A program made the translations under genes and the position numbers. From a beta proteobacterium L13 (lineage in GTDB: Bacteria; Pseudomonadota; Gammaproteobacteria; Burkholderiales; Chromobacteriaceae), in assembly GCA_000335715.1 (NCBI GenBank), contig AMYZ01000001.1, positions 343,163 to 407,162 on the forward strand: 64,000 nt of DNA, given 5' to 3'. Numbering within the stretch: the stretch's first letter is position 1; every line of letters begins with the position of its first letter. The notes beneath the pieces are model-generated. The model was given only the letters and a program-made list of their open reading frames with translations, did no database searches and was not told the DNA's origin. Shown one piece after another: positions 18,126-26,644 of this stretch.

Positions 18126-18590
18126 GTGGTGTTTGGGTGGGAGCCGGGGCTGATCCAGTAATTGAAGTGGCAAGCAACCGCCCAGACCTGCCAGGCATTC
18201 GACGGCTGCCTTGTGGTGAGCAAGACCCGGCTCGCTCACCGCACCTGTCGTGAGTGACCGGCTATTGGCCTTAGCTGACCCAGAGCTACCGGAGGTAGTC
18301 CGGTAGCAATGTGCTGGTTACCTACCGTTCAATCCGAAGGCCCTGAACGATAGCTTGCTTATCTTGCGAATGCGAACTCTCGGCCCATACGGTACGTCTC
18401 GTTTCACGTATCCTTGGCCAAGTGAATCGCCACAGTTTCTTTAGACATTGCGGTGCCGTCTCTGAGGTTTGACTCGGTATGGGCCAGACAGATTATCTGG
18501 CCGCTAAGCCAGACAATGCCGCGGTATTACCTGCAAGCTGCCCTATACTGGCAATAAATCTCCCTTCACGCATTGTGATGCCGTACGCAC
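18126..18590. other. 465-bp intergenic region without a recognisable gene
   Basis: Lower GC than its surroundings and without convincing codon structure in any frame. It holds a GGCCAGA/TCTGGCC hairpin at 18482-18502 and a possible -10 (TATACT, about 18545) for the EAL gene. It also has very few DUS-like cores, although they are dense on both sides. It may be a decayed insertion or a regulatory region. Confidence 0.5.
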
Positions 18591-19385
18591 ATGAACCTTA
18601 TCCCTATCAGCCCTGATACCGAGCCTGCCGCCGCCTTGCCCCCTTGCGGTGACTGCCGCGATGGCGAGCCCTTGGGTTTTTCTTTCAGCTATGCTTTCCA
18701 GCCCATTATCGACCTGCGCGCGGGCAGCATTTTTGCGCACGAGGCGCTGGTGCGAGGTACGGCAGGGGAAGGGGCGCTTAGCGTATTGGCGCAGGTGAAC
18801 GATACCAACCGCTACCGTTTTGACCAGGCTTGCCGTGTAAAAGCCATCGAGGTGGCGGCGCGGCTGGGTATGCGCAGCAGGCTGTCCATCAACTTTCTGC
18901 CCAACGCTATTTACCGCCCCGAGGTGTGCATACGTACCACGCTGCATGCGGCGCGCCAGTTTGGTTTTCCTGTAGACCAGATCATTTTCGAGACGGTAGA
19001 GAGCGAGCGTATCGACGATGGCAGCTGGCTGGCCAAGGTGTTTAGCGCCTATCAGCGTATCGGCTTCATGACGGCGATTGACGACTTTGGTGCGGGCTAC
19101 GCCGGGCTGAACCTGCTGGCCAGTTTTCAGCCGGATATCGTCAAGCTGGACATGGCGCTGGTGCGGGGCATCGAGCAGAAAAAAGCCAGCCGCGTGATTG
19201 TGGCCTGCGTGGTGCGCATGTGTGACGAGCTGGGTATCCGTGTGATTGCCGAGGGTGTGGAAACGCGCGAGGAGCTGGCCTGCCTGCAAGACATAGGTGT
19301 GCACCTGGTGCAGGGCTATCTGTTTGGCAAGCCGCTATTCGAGCAGTGCGTGGCGGATATTGCCCAAATCTGGCCGCAGGCCTAG
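18591..19385 (+). CDS. EAL-domain cyclic di-GMP phosphodiesterase
   Basis: 264 residues, essentially a stand-alone EAL domain with no membrane segment. Motifs in order: FQPIIDLRAG, HEALVRG (the EAL), SINFLPNA with the metal-binding Asn, IIFETVES, IDDFGAGYAGLNLLASF, DIVKLDMALV, VIAEGVET and VQGYLFGKP. All expected catalytic residues are present, so hydrolysis of c-di-GMP to pGpG is likely. The short N-terminus ends with PPCGDCRDGE, two cysteines that might be redox- or metal-sensitive, which is speculation. Not obviously in an operon with modABC. Confidence 0.9.
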   Translation: MNLIPISPDTEPAAALPPCGDCRDGEPLGFSFSYAFQPIIDLRAGSIFAHEALVRGTAGEGALSVLAQVNDTNRYRFDQACRVKAIEVAARLGMRSRLSINFLPNAIYRPEVCIRTTLHAARQFGFPVDQIIFETVESERIDDGSWLAKVFSAYQRIGFMTAIDDFGAGYAGLNLLASFQPDIVKLDMALVRGIEQKKASRVIVACVVRMCDELGIRVIAEGVETREELACLQDIGVHLVQGYLFGKPLFEQCVADIAQIWPQA

Positions 19386-19420
19386 CGCTAGTTGGCCGCA
19401 GGGTGTCGTGTTGCGCCTGC

Positions 19421-19444
19421 CGCTATATACGTGCTTATATAGCG
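19421..19444 (+). promoter_or_regulatory. ModE operator
   Basis: Perfect inverted repeat CGCTATATA-N6-TATATAGCG, 30 bp ahead of modA. The E. coli ModE site has the same TATATA-N6-TATATA core. A modE gene lies at the end of the operon, so autoregulation by molybdate-bound ModE is expected. Confidence 0.92.
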
Positions 19445-19474
19445 CGTCGATTTCCCTACGTGGAGCAAGGCAAC

Positions 19475-20227
19475 ATGACGCGCATTCACACCCTGTTGGC
19501 CAGCATGGGCCTGAGCCTAGCTTGCAGTATGGCGCTGGCGGGCGAGATAACCGTATCGGCAGCCTCCAGCCTGAGTAATGCTTTTAAAGAGGTGGCGCAG
19601 GGCTTCGAGGCACAGCACCCCGGCAGCAAGGTGCTGCTGAACTTTGCTGCCTCTGGCGCGCTATTGCAGCAGCTGGCCAAAGGCGCGCCGGTGGATGTGC
19701 TGGCTTCTGCCGACCAGGAAACCCTGGACCAAGCCGCCAAACAGGGCCTGATCCTGCCGGCCAGCCGCCGCGATTTTGCGCGCAATACCCTGGTGCTGGT
19801 GGTACCGGCGGGCAGCAAGCTGGCCCCCAAAAGCCTGGCCGAGCTGGCCCAGCCGGCTTACGGCAAGGTGGCGATAGGCAACCCGGCCAGCGTGCCGGCA
19901 GGGCGCTATACCCGGAGCGCGCTGGAGGCGGCCAGGCTGTGGCCGGCGGTGAGTGCCAAGGCGGTGAACACGCTGAACGTGCGCCAGTCGCTGGACTACG
20001 TGGCGCGTGGCGAGGTAGACGCCGGTTTTGTGTACGCCACCGACGCCCGGCAGATGGCGGACAAGGTAAAAGTGGCGTTTACCGTGCCGCTGGATGCAGC
20101 TATCCGCTACCCCATTGCTGCGACCACCGCTGCGGCCAACCCGCGCGATGCCAAGCGCTTTATCGACTACGTGTTATCCCCCGCCGGGCAGGCCATGCTG
20201 GCTCGCTATGGCTTTCAGAAACCCTGA
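19475..20227 (+). CDS. modA: Molybdate-binding periplasmic protein
   Basis: 250 residues. Signal peptide MTRIHTLLASMGLSLACSMA with cleavage after ALAG, then EITVSAASSLSNAFKEVAQG, whose Ser residues bind the oxyanion. The chain continues with NFAASGALLQQLAKGAPVDV and a C-terminal RYPIAATTAAANPRDAKRFI. The ATG at 19475 was chosen for the signal peptide and a GGAG 12 bp upstream; the longer in-frame start crosses the ModE operator. Delivers molybdate or tungstate to ModBC. Confidence 0.95.
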   Translation: MTRIHTLLASMGLSLACSMALAGEITVSAASSLSNAFKEVAQGFEAQHPGSKVLLNFAASGALLQQLAKGAPVDVLASADQETLDQAAKQGLILPASRRDFARNTLVLVVPAGSKLAPKSLAELAQPAYGKVAIGNPASVPAGRYTRSALEAARLWPAVSAKAVNTLNVRQSLDYVARGEVDAGFVYATDARQMADKVKVAFTVPLDAAIRYPIAATTAAANPRDAKRFIDYVLSPAGQAMLARYGFQKP

Positions 20228-20230
20228 GTG

Positions 20231-20911
20231 ATGGCAGGCATGGATGCTGTATGGGTCGCGCTGGCGCTATCGCTGAAAGTCGCCGGCCTGGCCACCGTGC
20301 TGGCGGCGCTCGCGGGCGTGGCGACCGGCTTTGTGCTGGCACGCGGGCGCTTTCCCGGGCGCGATGTGCTGGACACGCTGCTGACCCTGCCCATGGTGCT
20401 GCCGCCTACCGTGCTGGGCTATTACCTGTTGGTGTTGCTGGGCAGGCAGGGCGCGCTGGGCGGCTGGCTGCAGGCGCAGTGGGGCATTAACCTGATTTTC
20501 AGCTGGCAGGGCGCGGTGATCGCGGCGGCGGTAGTGGCGTTTCCGCTGGTGTTCAAACCGGCGCGGGCGGCTTTCGAGGCGGTAGACGGCCAGCTGGAGC
20601 AGGCGGCACAGGTGCTGGGCATCAGCCGCCTGGCCGTGTTTTTCCGCATTACCCTGCCGCTGGCCTGGCGCGGCATTCTGGCCGGTATCCTGCTGGCGTT
20701 TGCCCGTGCGCTGGGCGAGTTTGGCGCCACGCTAATGGTAGCGGGCAGCATTCCGGGCAAAACCCAGACGCTGTCGATTGCCGTATACGAAGCCGTGCAG
20801 GCCGGGCAGGACGATGTGGCCAACCTGCTGGTGGGCGTGATCTCGGCCGTGTGCATTACCGTACTGTTGGCCGCAGGCTACCTGGCCCCCGGCCGGGTAG
20901 CGCAGCGCTAG
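20231..20911 (+). CDS. modB: Molybdate ABC transporter permease
   Basis: 226 residues, five predicted membrane helices. TLPMVLPPTVLGYYLLVLLG is the ModB signature, and QAAQVLGISRLAVFFRITLP is the EAA loop that docks to the ATPase. The ATG is 3 bp after the modA stop; a GTG one codon earlier is also possible. Inner-membrane channel of the molybdate importer. Confidence 0.95.
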   Translation: MAGMDAVWVALALSLKVAGLATVLAALAGVATGFVLARGRFPGRDVLDTLLTLPMVLPPTVLGYYLLVLLGRQGALGGWLQAQWGINLIFSWQGAVIAAAVVAFPLVFKPARAAFEAVDGQLEQAAQVLGISRLAVFFRITLPLAWRGILAGILLAFARALGEFGATLMVAGSIPGKTQTLSIAVYEAVQAGQDDVANLLVGVISAVCITVLLAAGYLAPGRVAQR

Positions 20912-20919
20912 GGGGCCGC

Positions 20920-21624
20920 ATGCTTGATATTGCCATCCAGAAAACCCTGCATACCGGAAAGCGCTGCTTTGCGCTGAACGTACAGCTGCAGTCCGCCAGC
21001 CAGCACACCGTGCTGTTTGGTCAGTCTGGTGCCGGCAAAAGCCTCACGCTTAAAGCCATCGCCGGGCTGATGACGCCAGACAGCGGCCATATCCGCCTGG
21101 GCGGGCGGCTGCTGTTTTCGCAGCCTGGCGGGGTAAATCTGGCCCCGCAGGCGCGGCAGCTGGGCTATCTGTTTCAGGACTACGCGCTGTTTCCCCACCT
21201 GACCGTGCGGCAAAACGTGGCCTTTGGCCTGGTGCGCGGCTGGCTGAACCCGCGTACCTGTGCACAGCACGACGAAGTCGAGCACTGGCTGCACACCTTT
21301 GGCCTGGCGGCCATGGCGCAGCAGCTGCCGGGCGAGCTGTCCGGTGGCCAGCGCCAGCGTGTGGCGTTGGCACGGGCGCTGGTGGCCAAACCGCGCGCCT
21401 TGCTGCTGGACGAACCCTTTGCCGCGCTGGACCCGGCGCTGCGCCACGATATGCGCCAGACCTTGCTGGCCTTGCTGGCGCAGGTGCAGATTCCGCTGCT
21501 GCTGATTACCCACGATGAACAAGACGTGGCCCTGTTTGGCCAGCAGGTATTCGAGCTGCGCGACGGCCAGGCCCATGCGGCCAACCTGGCCACCTTTCCC
21601 GAGGCACCGCCCCGCCATGACTGA
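20920..21624 (+). CDS. modC: Molybdate ABC transporter ATPase, short form without MOP/TOBE domain
   Basis: 234 residues. Walker A GQSGAGKSLTLKAIAGL, Q-loop LFQDYALFPHLTV, signature LSGGQRQRVALARAL, Walker B ALLLDEPFAALDP and H-loop LITHDEQD are all present. E. coli ModC has about 350 residues with a C-terminal regulatory molybdate-binding domain; this protein stops just after the H-loop region and overlaps the start of modE by 8 bp. Trans-inhibition by molybdate through ModC is therefore unlikely here, leaving control to ModE. Confidence 0.93.
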   Translation: MLDIAIQKTLHTGKRCFALNVQLQSASQHTVLFGQSGAGKSLTLKAIAGLMTPDSGHIRLGGRLLFSQPGGVNLAPQARQLGYLFQDYALFPHLTVRQNVAFGLVRGWLNPRTCAQHDEVEHWLHTFGLAAMAQQLPGELSGGQRQRVALARALVAKPRALLLDEPFAALDPALRHDMRQTLLALLAQVQIPLLLITHDEQDVALFGQQVFELRDGQAHAANLATFPEAPPRHD

Positions 21625-22423
21625 TAAAACCATCCAGCTACAAGGTAGACTGTGGATGACCATAGACGGCCAGCCGCTGGGCGGCGCCGACCGCATGGCC
21701 CTGCTGGCGCAGATTGCAGCCTGCGGCTCCATTACCCGGGCGGCCAAGGCGGCGGGCATGAGCTACAAGGCGGCGTGGGATGCCATCGACACCATGAACA
21801 ACCTGGCGGGCGAGCCGCTGGTGGCGCGCCTGGCCGGTGGCAAGGGCGGCGGCGGCACGCAGCTTACGGCGCGTGGCGAGCAGCTATTGCACAACTTTCA
21901 TACCCTGCAGGCCGAGCACCAGCGCTTTGTCCGCAGCCTGGCCAGCCAGGCGCCCGCGCTGGCCGACGACTACGTACTGATACGGAAGATGGCCATGAGA
22001 ACCAGTGCCCGCAACCAGTTTGCCGGTACCGTCGAGGCGGTAACACACGGCGCAGTGAACGACGAAGTCACCCTGCTGACCCCGGCCGGCCAGCGCATTG
22101 TGGCTATTGTTACCCACGACAGCATGCTGGGCCTGGGCTTGCAGCCGGGTGTGCAGGCGCTGGCGCTGGTGAAAGCATCGTCCATCATGCTGGTGAGCGA
22201 CGCCGGCAGCGCACGCTTTTCGGCGCGCAACCAGCTGCACGGCGAGATAGCGCGCATCCAGCCCGGCGCGGTCAATACCGAGGTGGTGATCGCCCTGCCT
22301 GGTGGCAGCAGCGTTGCCGTGGTAGTTACCCAGGACAGCTGCGACACCCTGGCGCTGGCGGTGGGGCAGCCGGCCAGCGCGCTGTTCAAGGCGTCCAGCG
22401 TGATTCTGGCGGTACCGGCCTGA
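21617..22423 (+). CDS. modE: Molybdate-dependent transcriptional regulator
   Basis: 268 residues. N-terminal LysR-like winged helix (ALLAQIAACGSITRAAKAAG, MSYKAAWDAIDTMNN) followed by two MOP domains: RTSARNQFAGTVEAVTHGAV and SARNQLHGEIARIQPGAVNT, each with the conserved SARNQ/G molybdate motif. Fourth gene of modABCE. Binds molybdate and then the TATATA-N6-TATATA operator. Start chosen at MTDKTIQLQG, overlapping modC. Confidence 0.95.
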   Translation: MTDKTIQLQGRLWMTIDGQPLGGADRMALLAQIAACGSITRAAKAAGMSYKAAWDAIDTMNNLAGEPLVARLAGGKGGGGTQLTARGEQLLHNFHTLQAEHQRFVRSLASQAPALADDYVLIRKMAMRTSARNQFAGTVEAVTHGAVNDEVTLLTPAGQRIVAIVTHDSMLGLGLQPGVQALALVKASSIMLVSDAGSARFSARNQLHGEIARIQPGAVNTEVVIALPGGSSVAVVVTQDSCDTLALAVGQPASALFKASSVILAVPA

Positions 22424-22505
22424 GCGCTACCCTAGCTCCCCGGCCGCCATGCCCCCTGGCCACGCGCTGCCACATTCTGGCTAACACTGCTTTCAAGGAC
22501 ACACC

Positions 22506-22997
22506 ATGTTGCTACAAGACGAACTCGCCCTGCTCGCCCGTCAGGAAGCCATGCTGGTATTGCCGCATTTTGATGAAGACGACGCCTGGCAGCTGGGCGT
22601 GGCGCTGCGCACGCAGGCACTGGCACAGCAGGCGCCGGTGGCCATTGCCATTACGGTAAACCAGCAGCGCCTGTTTTTCAGCATGCTGCCCGGTGCCACG
22701 CCGGCCAACGACGACTGGCTGCGGCGCAAACACAATGTGGTGCAGCATTTTCAGCAAAGCTCCTACACCGTAGGGCTGGCCTGCCAGCTCAAAGGCAAGA
22801 CCCTGGCCGAGCGCAGCGCGCTGCCAGAGCGCGACTACGCCAGCCACGGCGGCAGCTTTCCGCTGCGCGTGGCCGGGGTGGGCTGCATCGGTTCGGTAGG
22901 GGTGTCCGGCCTGGCGCAGCGTGCCGACCATGAACTGGTAGTAGCAGTACTGGCGCGCCAGTACGGGCTGACCGATGTACCGCGTCTGCCGCTATAG
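22506..22997 (+). CDS. UPF0303 / HbpS-like family protein
   Basis: 163 residues, soluble. Matches the UPF0303 (yeast YBR137w-like, GlcG/HbpS superfamily) pattern: LLARQEAMLVLPHFDEDDAW, VAIAITVNQQRLFF, RRKHNVVQHFQQSSYTVGL and YASHGGSFPLRV with the conserved HGG. Relatives have been linked to heme or small-molecule binding, but no reaction is established. 82 bp after modE on the same strand; tail-to-tail overlap of 6 bp with the kinase gene. Confidence 0.8.
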   Translation: MLLQDELALLARQEAMLVLPHFDEDDAWQLGVALRTQALAQQAPVAIAITVNQQRLFFSMLPGATPANDDWLRRKHNVVQHFQQSSYTVGLACQLKGKTLAERSALPERDYASHGGSFPLRVAGVGCIGSVGVSGLAQRADHELVVAVLARQYGLTDVPRLPL

Positions 22998-24308
22998 CGC
23001 GTAGCGGGCAAACAGCGCGGCAATATCCACCCGTGCTTGTAACCGTGCGGCCAACAGGTACAGCCCGGCCACCTTGCGGTGCAGGAATAGCGCATCCACC
23101 GGCGGCGTGTGCCAGGCGTCGCGCTCGTGGCGCATGGCCCAGCCGGCGTCGCGCATGCGCGCGGCCAGGGTGCTGTGGCCAAAGTCGTAGGCACCAGCGT
23201 GGCGTAGCGGCTCGCACGCCAGCAGAAAGATAGCCATCACCTCGTCGTAATGGCGGCTAGACACCTGCTGCGGAAAGTAGCCCAGCTCGGTAGCCGCCTC
23301 GCCCAGCGCCTGCCGGTCTTGCGCCTGTGCGGCCAACAGCAGGCGGCGGTAGTGCTGCACTGTGTCGGCAGCCAGCCGGCGCGTGGCACCGAAATCCAGC
23401 AGCACCAGTTGGCCGCTGGCCGGCTGGTAGCGGTAGTTGGCAAAGTTGGGGTCGCTTTGCAGGCAGGCAAAATCGAAGATTTCCCGTAGCAATAAATCGA
23501 ACAGCAGGGTGGCGATGCGGTCGCGCTCGGCTTGCGGTGCCTGCTGCAGCGTGGTGATGGGCACGCTATCGATAAAGTCCATGGCCAGGATGCGCGGTGT
23601 GCACAGCGCTGGTATGGTTTGCGGCAGCCGCAGGTCGGCGTGGCCTGCCAGCAGCTGGCGGTAGTGCTGCAGGTTGGCCGCTTCCTGCTGGTAATCGGCT
23701 TCCTGATGCAGCTGGCGCTTGGCCTCGGCCAGCAGGGTATCGAGGTCGAAACCCGGTGGCAGCAGGCCGCTTAGCCGCAGCAGGCTGGCCACATTATCTA
23801 CATCGCTATCAATGCTGCGCGCCACGCCGGGATACTGCACCTTGATGGCTAGCGTCTGCCCGCTGGCCAGCTCGGCGCGGTGCACCTGGCCGATGGAGGC
23901 CGCGGCTACCGGCTGGAAAGAAAAGCGTTTGAAGCGCGTTTGCCAGTCCTCGCCCCATTCCTGCTCCAATACATCCTCCAGCTGGCTCAGGGGCATGGTG
24001 TGCGCGTCTTCGCGTAGCGTGGCCAGGATGTCGCGCAGCGCGGGCGGCAGCAGGTCGCCGGCGTCCATGGACAGCAGCTGGCCCATTTTCATGGCGGCAC
24101 CGCGCATCTGCGACAGCTGGTGGGCAAAGCGGGCGGCGTTGGCCGGCGTCAGCAGCAGGTCTTGCCATTGCGGGCGCTGGCCGCTGGCCAGCCGGCGCGC
24201 GCCTTCTGCCACCATGCCACCGGCTATGCCGCCGGCCAGGCTGCCCAGGCGCGCCAGCCGCGACAGGCGGCCCACGGGTACGGCGCGGGATTTGGCGTTA
24301 TCAGTCAT
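22992..24308 (-). CDS. ABC1/UbiB-type atypical kinase-like protein
   Basis: 438 residues. ADCK/UbiB signatures: KMGQLLSMD (the KxGQ motif), VAAASIGQVHRAELASGQ (Ala-rich loop), LAIKVQYPGV with the ATP-binding Lys, LRLPQTIPALCTPRILAMDF, DPNFANYRY and LVLLDFGATRRL. Unlike UbiB itself there are no evident C-terminal membrane helices and it is shorter (UbiB about 540), so this is the AarF/ABC1 branch, probably ATPase or kinase activity tied to lipid or quinone metabolism. Its ATG overlaps the stop of a small membrane-protein gene, suggesting an operon with 24301-25128. Confidence 0.88.
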   Translation of the reverse strand: MTDNAKSRAVPVGRLSRLARLGSLAGGIAGGMVAEGARRLASGQRPQWQDLLLTPANAARFAHQLSQMRGAAMKMGQLLSMDAGDLLPPALRDILATLREDAHTMPLSQLEDVLEQEWGEDWQTRFKRFSFQPVAAASIGQVHRAELASGQTLAIKVQYPGVARSIDSDVDNVASLLRLSGLLPPGFDLDTLLAEAKRQLHQEADYQQEAANLQHYRQLLAGHADLRLPQTIPALCTPRILAMDFIDSVPITTLQQAPQAERDRIATLLFDLLLREIFDFACLQSDPNFANYRYQPASGQLVLLDFGATRRLAADTVQHYRRLLLAAQAQDRQALGEAATELGYFPQQVSSRHYDEVMAIFLLACEPLRHAGAYDFGHSTLAARMRDAGWAMRHERDAWHTPPVDALFLHRKVAGLYLLAARLQARVDIAALFARYAL

Positions 24309-24663
24309 GTGGTGGGGGCAGCGCAGGTTGGCTGCCGGGGCGCGGGTGGTCGGCCAGCGGGTAGGCGTCGGCGACGTAGGCCGGGCCTTTCATGATGCGC
24401 ACGATCCACGCGCCCAGCGCCACGGTAAACACCACCGTCCACAGCAGGATCAGCCAGCTGATGGCCAGGATATCCACCATGCCCGCCTGTTGTGCGCTAA
24501 GGCTGCCGGGCCACAGCCACAGTTGCAGCCGCCACAGGCAGATGGGGCTACCCAGCAGCAGCGTGCCGTACGCCAGGCAGCGCGGTGCCAGTGCCAGCAG
24601 CCGGCTTTCCAGCCCGGCCGGGCTGCGGCTGAAACCGGCCAGTTTGTTGAAGTAGCGACTCAT
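24301..24663 (-). CDS. Small inner-membrane protein of unknown function
   Basis: 120 residues with two probable membrane helices (ALAPRCLAYGTLLLGSPICL and MVDILAISWLILLWTVVFTV) and a Pro-rich tail ending in ALPPPHD. I do not recognise a family. It lies 3 bp after the DUF3429 gene and overlaps the ABC1 kinase start by 8 bp, so the three are probably co-transcribed; function may relate to the kinase's membrane role. Confidence 0.75.
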   Translation of the reverse strand: MSRYFNKLAGFSRSPAGLESRLLALAPRCLAYGTLLLGSPICLWRLQLWLWPGSLSAQQAGMVDILAISWLILLWTVVFTVALGAWIVRIMKGPAYVADAYPLADHPRPGSQPALPPPHD

Positions 24664-24666
24664 GGT

Positions 24667-25128
24667 TCAGGCCTGCAATGCCAGCACGCCGGCCAGCAGG
24701 CTGATGCCGGCGGCCAGGCTGAGGTGGCGGCGCAGCGGCAGGTACCAGCTGGGCAGGTCCACGTCGCGGCACAGGCGCCGGTCTTGCAGATAGTGCAGCA
24801 GATAGCCCAGCAGCAGCGTGGCCACACCGGGGGCCGCAGGTAGCAGCACAGCGGGCCAGGCCAGCAGCGCCGGTACCACACTCCACGCCATCATGCGGCT
24901 GCGGCGGGCGGCATCCAGCTGGGGCAGCGTCATGGCAAAGCCCCAGTGTAGCGCGCCGACAAACGACAGGATCACCGCGCCGTACACCAGCAGCAGGCCG
25001 AACCAGAAGCCGGCATGGGCTGGTAGCAGCCAGCACAGCGCGGCCAGGCTAACAAAGGGCAGGGCACCGCCATACCCCAGCCAGGCGGCGGGGGCAGGCA
25101 AGCTAGCGGGGGCAGTATCGGAAGTCAT
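24667..25128 (-). CDS. DUF3429 family membrane protein
   Basis: 153 residues, four to five membrane helices. AWLGYGGALPFVSLAALCWL, YGAVILSFVGALHWGFAM and LPSWYLPLRRHLSLAAGISL fit DUF3429, a family of inner-membrane proteins with no known activity. Start taken at ATG 25128 (MTSDTAP); a TTG start eight codons earlier is possible. First gene of the apparent three-gene unit with 24301-24663 and the ABC1 kinase. Confidence 0.8.
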   Translation of the reverse strand: MTSDTAPASLPAPAAWLGYGGALPFVSLAALCWLLPAHAGFWFGLLLVYGAVILSFVGALHWGFAMTLPQLDAARRSRMMAWSVVPALLAWPAVLLPAAPGVATLLLGYLLHYLQDRRLCRDVDLPSWYLPLRRHLSLAAGISLLAGVLALQA

Positions 25129-25249
25129 GATGGCAGACCGGGGCAAGGACAAAGATTACCCTGATCTTAGAAATAGGTGTCTATTTTGTCCAGTACAAAG
25201 CATGTACAAAATGGCGGTATTGCGGCCAACCCTGCCGCGTGTGCCCGGT

Positions 25250-26029
25250 TTATTGCGGCAGGAAACGGATGCCGGTGCGGCGCACCAGCTCGTCGTAGGC
25301 CAGCATTTGCGGCTTGGCTACGTCGGCGTTGGCTGCCCAGTACACCCACGACTTGCCTGCCGTCGGGTCGTACACCAGTTTGTATAGCGCATCCGGCACC
25401 CGCACTTTGCCGGCGTAGCGCGGCGCTTGCTGCGGGTCGAAGTAGGGGCCGGTAAACACGTACACCTCGCCTCGGGTGCGCTGCACGTATTTGCGGGTGG
25501 CGGCCTCTACCGCGCGCGCCCACACGCCACGGTTATTTTCCGGCACCTGCGGCACCATATTGGCCAGGCTGAAGCTTTGCGCCATCGCCTCGGGCGTGGT
25601 GCGCTGCGCCGCCGCCGCCATATGGCCGCGGTCGTAGCCGCTGCCACGGTAGTCGGCCAGCGTGGCGCGCTCGCTGCTGCGCAGGCGCGCCTCTTCGTAA
25701 AAGCGGTCGGTGCGTTTTTCGTCCGCATCGGCCAGGCTGCGCGCAGACAGTTTTTCGGCGGCAAACAGCGGTGTGCGGTTATTGCCGTCGTGCAGCACGG
25801 CAAAATCGTCAAAACACAGCTCGCGCACGCGGGCGTGCTGCAGGCTGGCGGCGATGGCCGGGGGCGTGTTGCGGTAGAACAGCTGCGGGCAGTCGGCAAA
25901 CTGGGTGGCCACTTGCGGGCCGCTGGGCTCGGGGTTGGCCGCAACGGGGGCGGTAGGGGTCTGGAAGTGATCGGCGGCGGCGTAAACCAGGGCGACAAGC
26001 AGGGGCAACAGGGCAAGCGGCTTTTTCAT
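25250..26029 (-). CDS. Exported DNA/RNA non-specific endonuclease
   Basis: 259 residues. N-terminal signal MKKPLALLPLLVALVYAAAD. Beta-beta-alpha-metal nuclease (PF01223): YDRGHMAAAAQR supplies the catalytic His in the DRGH motif, and NMVPQVPENNRGVWARAVE the metal-binding Asn and following Glu. YVFTGPYFDP and the C-terminal VRVPDALYKLVYD are also conserved. Likely secreted to the periplasm or outside for nucleic-acid scavenging; no immunity gene is adjacent, so a toxin role is not indicated. Confidence 0.92.
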   Translation of the reverse strand: MKKPLALLPLLVALVYAAADHFQTPTAPVAANPEPSGPQVATQFADCPQLFYRNTPPAIAASLQHARVRELCFDDFAVLHDGNNRTPLFAAEKLSARSLADADEKRTDRFYEEARLRSSERATLADYRGSGYDRGHMAAAAQRTTPEAMAQSFSLANMVPQVPENNRGVWARAVEAATRKYVQRTRGEVYVFTGPYFDPQQAPRYAGKVRVPDALYKLVYDPTAGKSWVYWAANADVAKPQMLAYDELVRRTGIRFLPQ

Positions 26030-26127
26030 GCAAGCAACAACAGCGGGAAAAGGCCGGCAATTCTATAGCAAGTTTTATCGCAAAGTTGTCTTGTTACCCG
26101 TTTACTGCAGCGCTATCGGCGGCGGGC

Positions 26128-26643
26128 TTATACCAGCCCTAGCAAACCGGCCGCAGCACCGGCGGCCAGTAGCCATAGCGGGTTCAGCCGTGTGCGCCAG
26201 CTCAGTAATGTACACACCGCTAGCAGCACGCCACCTGTGAGGGAGGGTGGATGGCTGGCCGCCATCATCGCCACGCCGGCGCCGATCAGCCCCACCGTCA
26301 GCGGTGCCAGCCCGCTGTTGATGGCCGTGGTCAGCCGGCTGCCGCGCGCCTGCTGCCACCAGCGTGCCACCCAGAAGCTGAGCAGCGACGACGGCAGGCA
26401 AATGCCGACCAGGCTGACGATGGCGCCGGGCACGCCGGCTACCTTCCAGCCCACCAGGCTCACCACCAGCACGTTCGGCCCCGGTGCCGCCTGCGCCAGC
26501 GCAAACAGCGCGGCGAACTCCTGGCCGCTCATCCAGCGCAGCTCGGACACCACCACGCGGTGCAGCTCCGGCACGATGGCGTTGGCACCGCCCACTGCCA
26601 GCAGCGAAAACTGCATAAACATCAGAAACAGGAAGATCAACAT
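26128..26643 (-). CDS. chrA: Chromate transporter, second half (ChrA C-type)
   Basis: 171 residues, about five helices. Starts MLIFLFLMFMQFSLLAVGGA and has GGANAIVPELHRVVV, SGQEFAALFALAQAAPGPNV and VGLIGAGVAMM, the ChrA repeat pattern. It begins 1 bp after the partner gene ends. The short-chain CHR family works as a pair of homologous half-size proteins with opposite topology; chromate efflux is the known role for studied members, but the true ion here is unproven. Confidence 0.88.
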   Translation of the reverse strand: MLIFLFLMFMQFSLLAVGGANAIVPELHRVVVSELRWMSGQEFAALFALAQAAPGPNVLVVSLVGWKVAGVPGAIVSLVGICLPSSLLSFWVARWWQQARGSRLTTAINSGLAPLTVGLIGAGVAMMAASHPPSLTGGVLLAVCTLLSWRTRLNPLWLLAAGAAAGLLGLV

Positions 26644-26644
26644 A

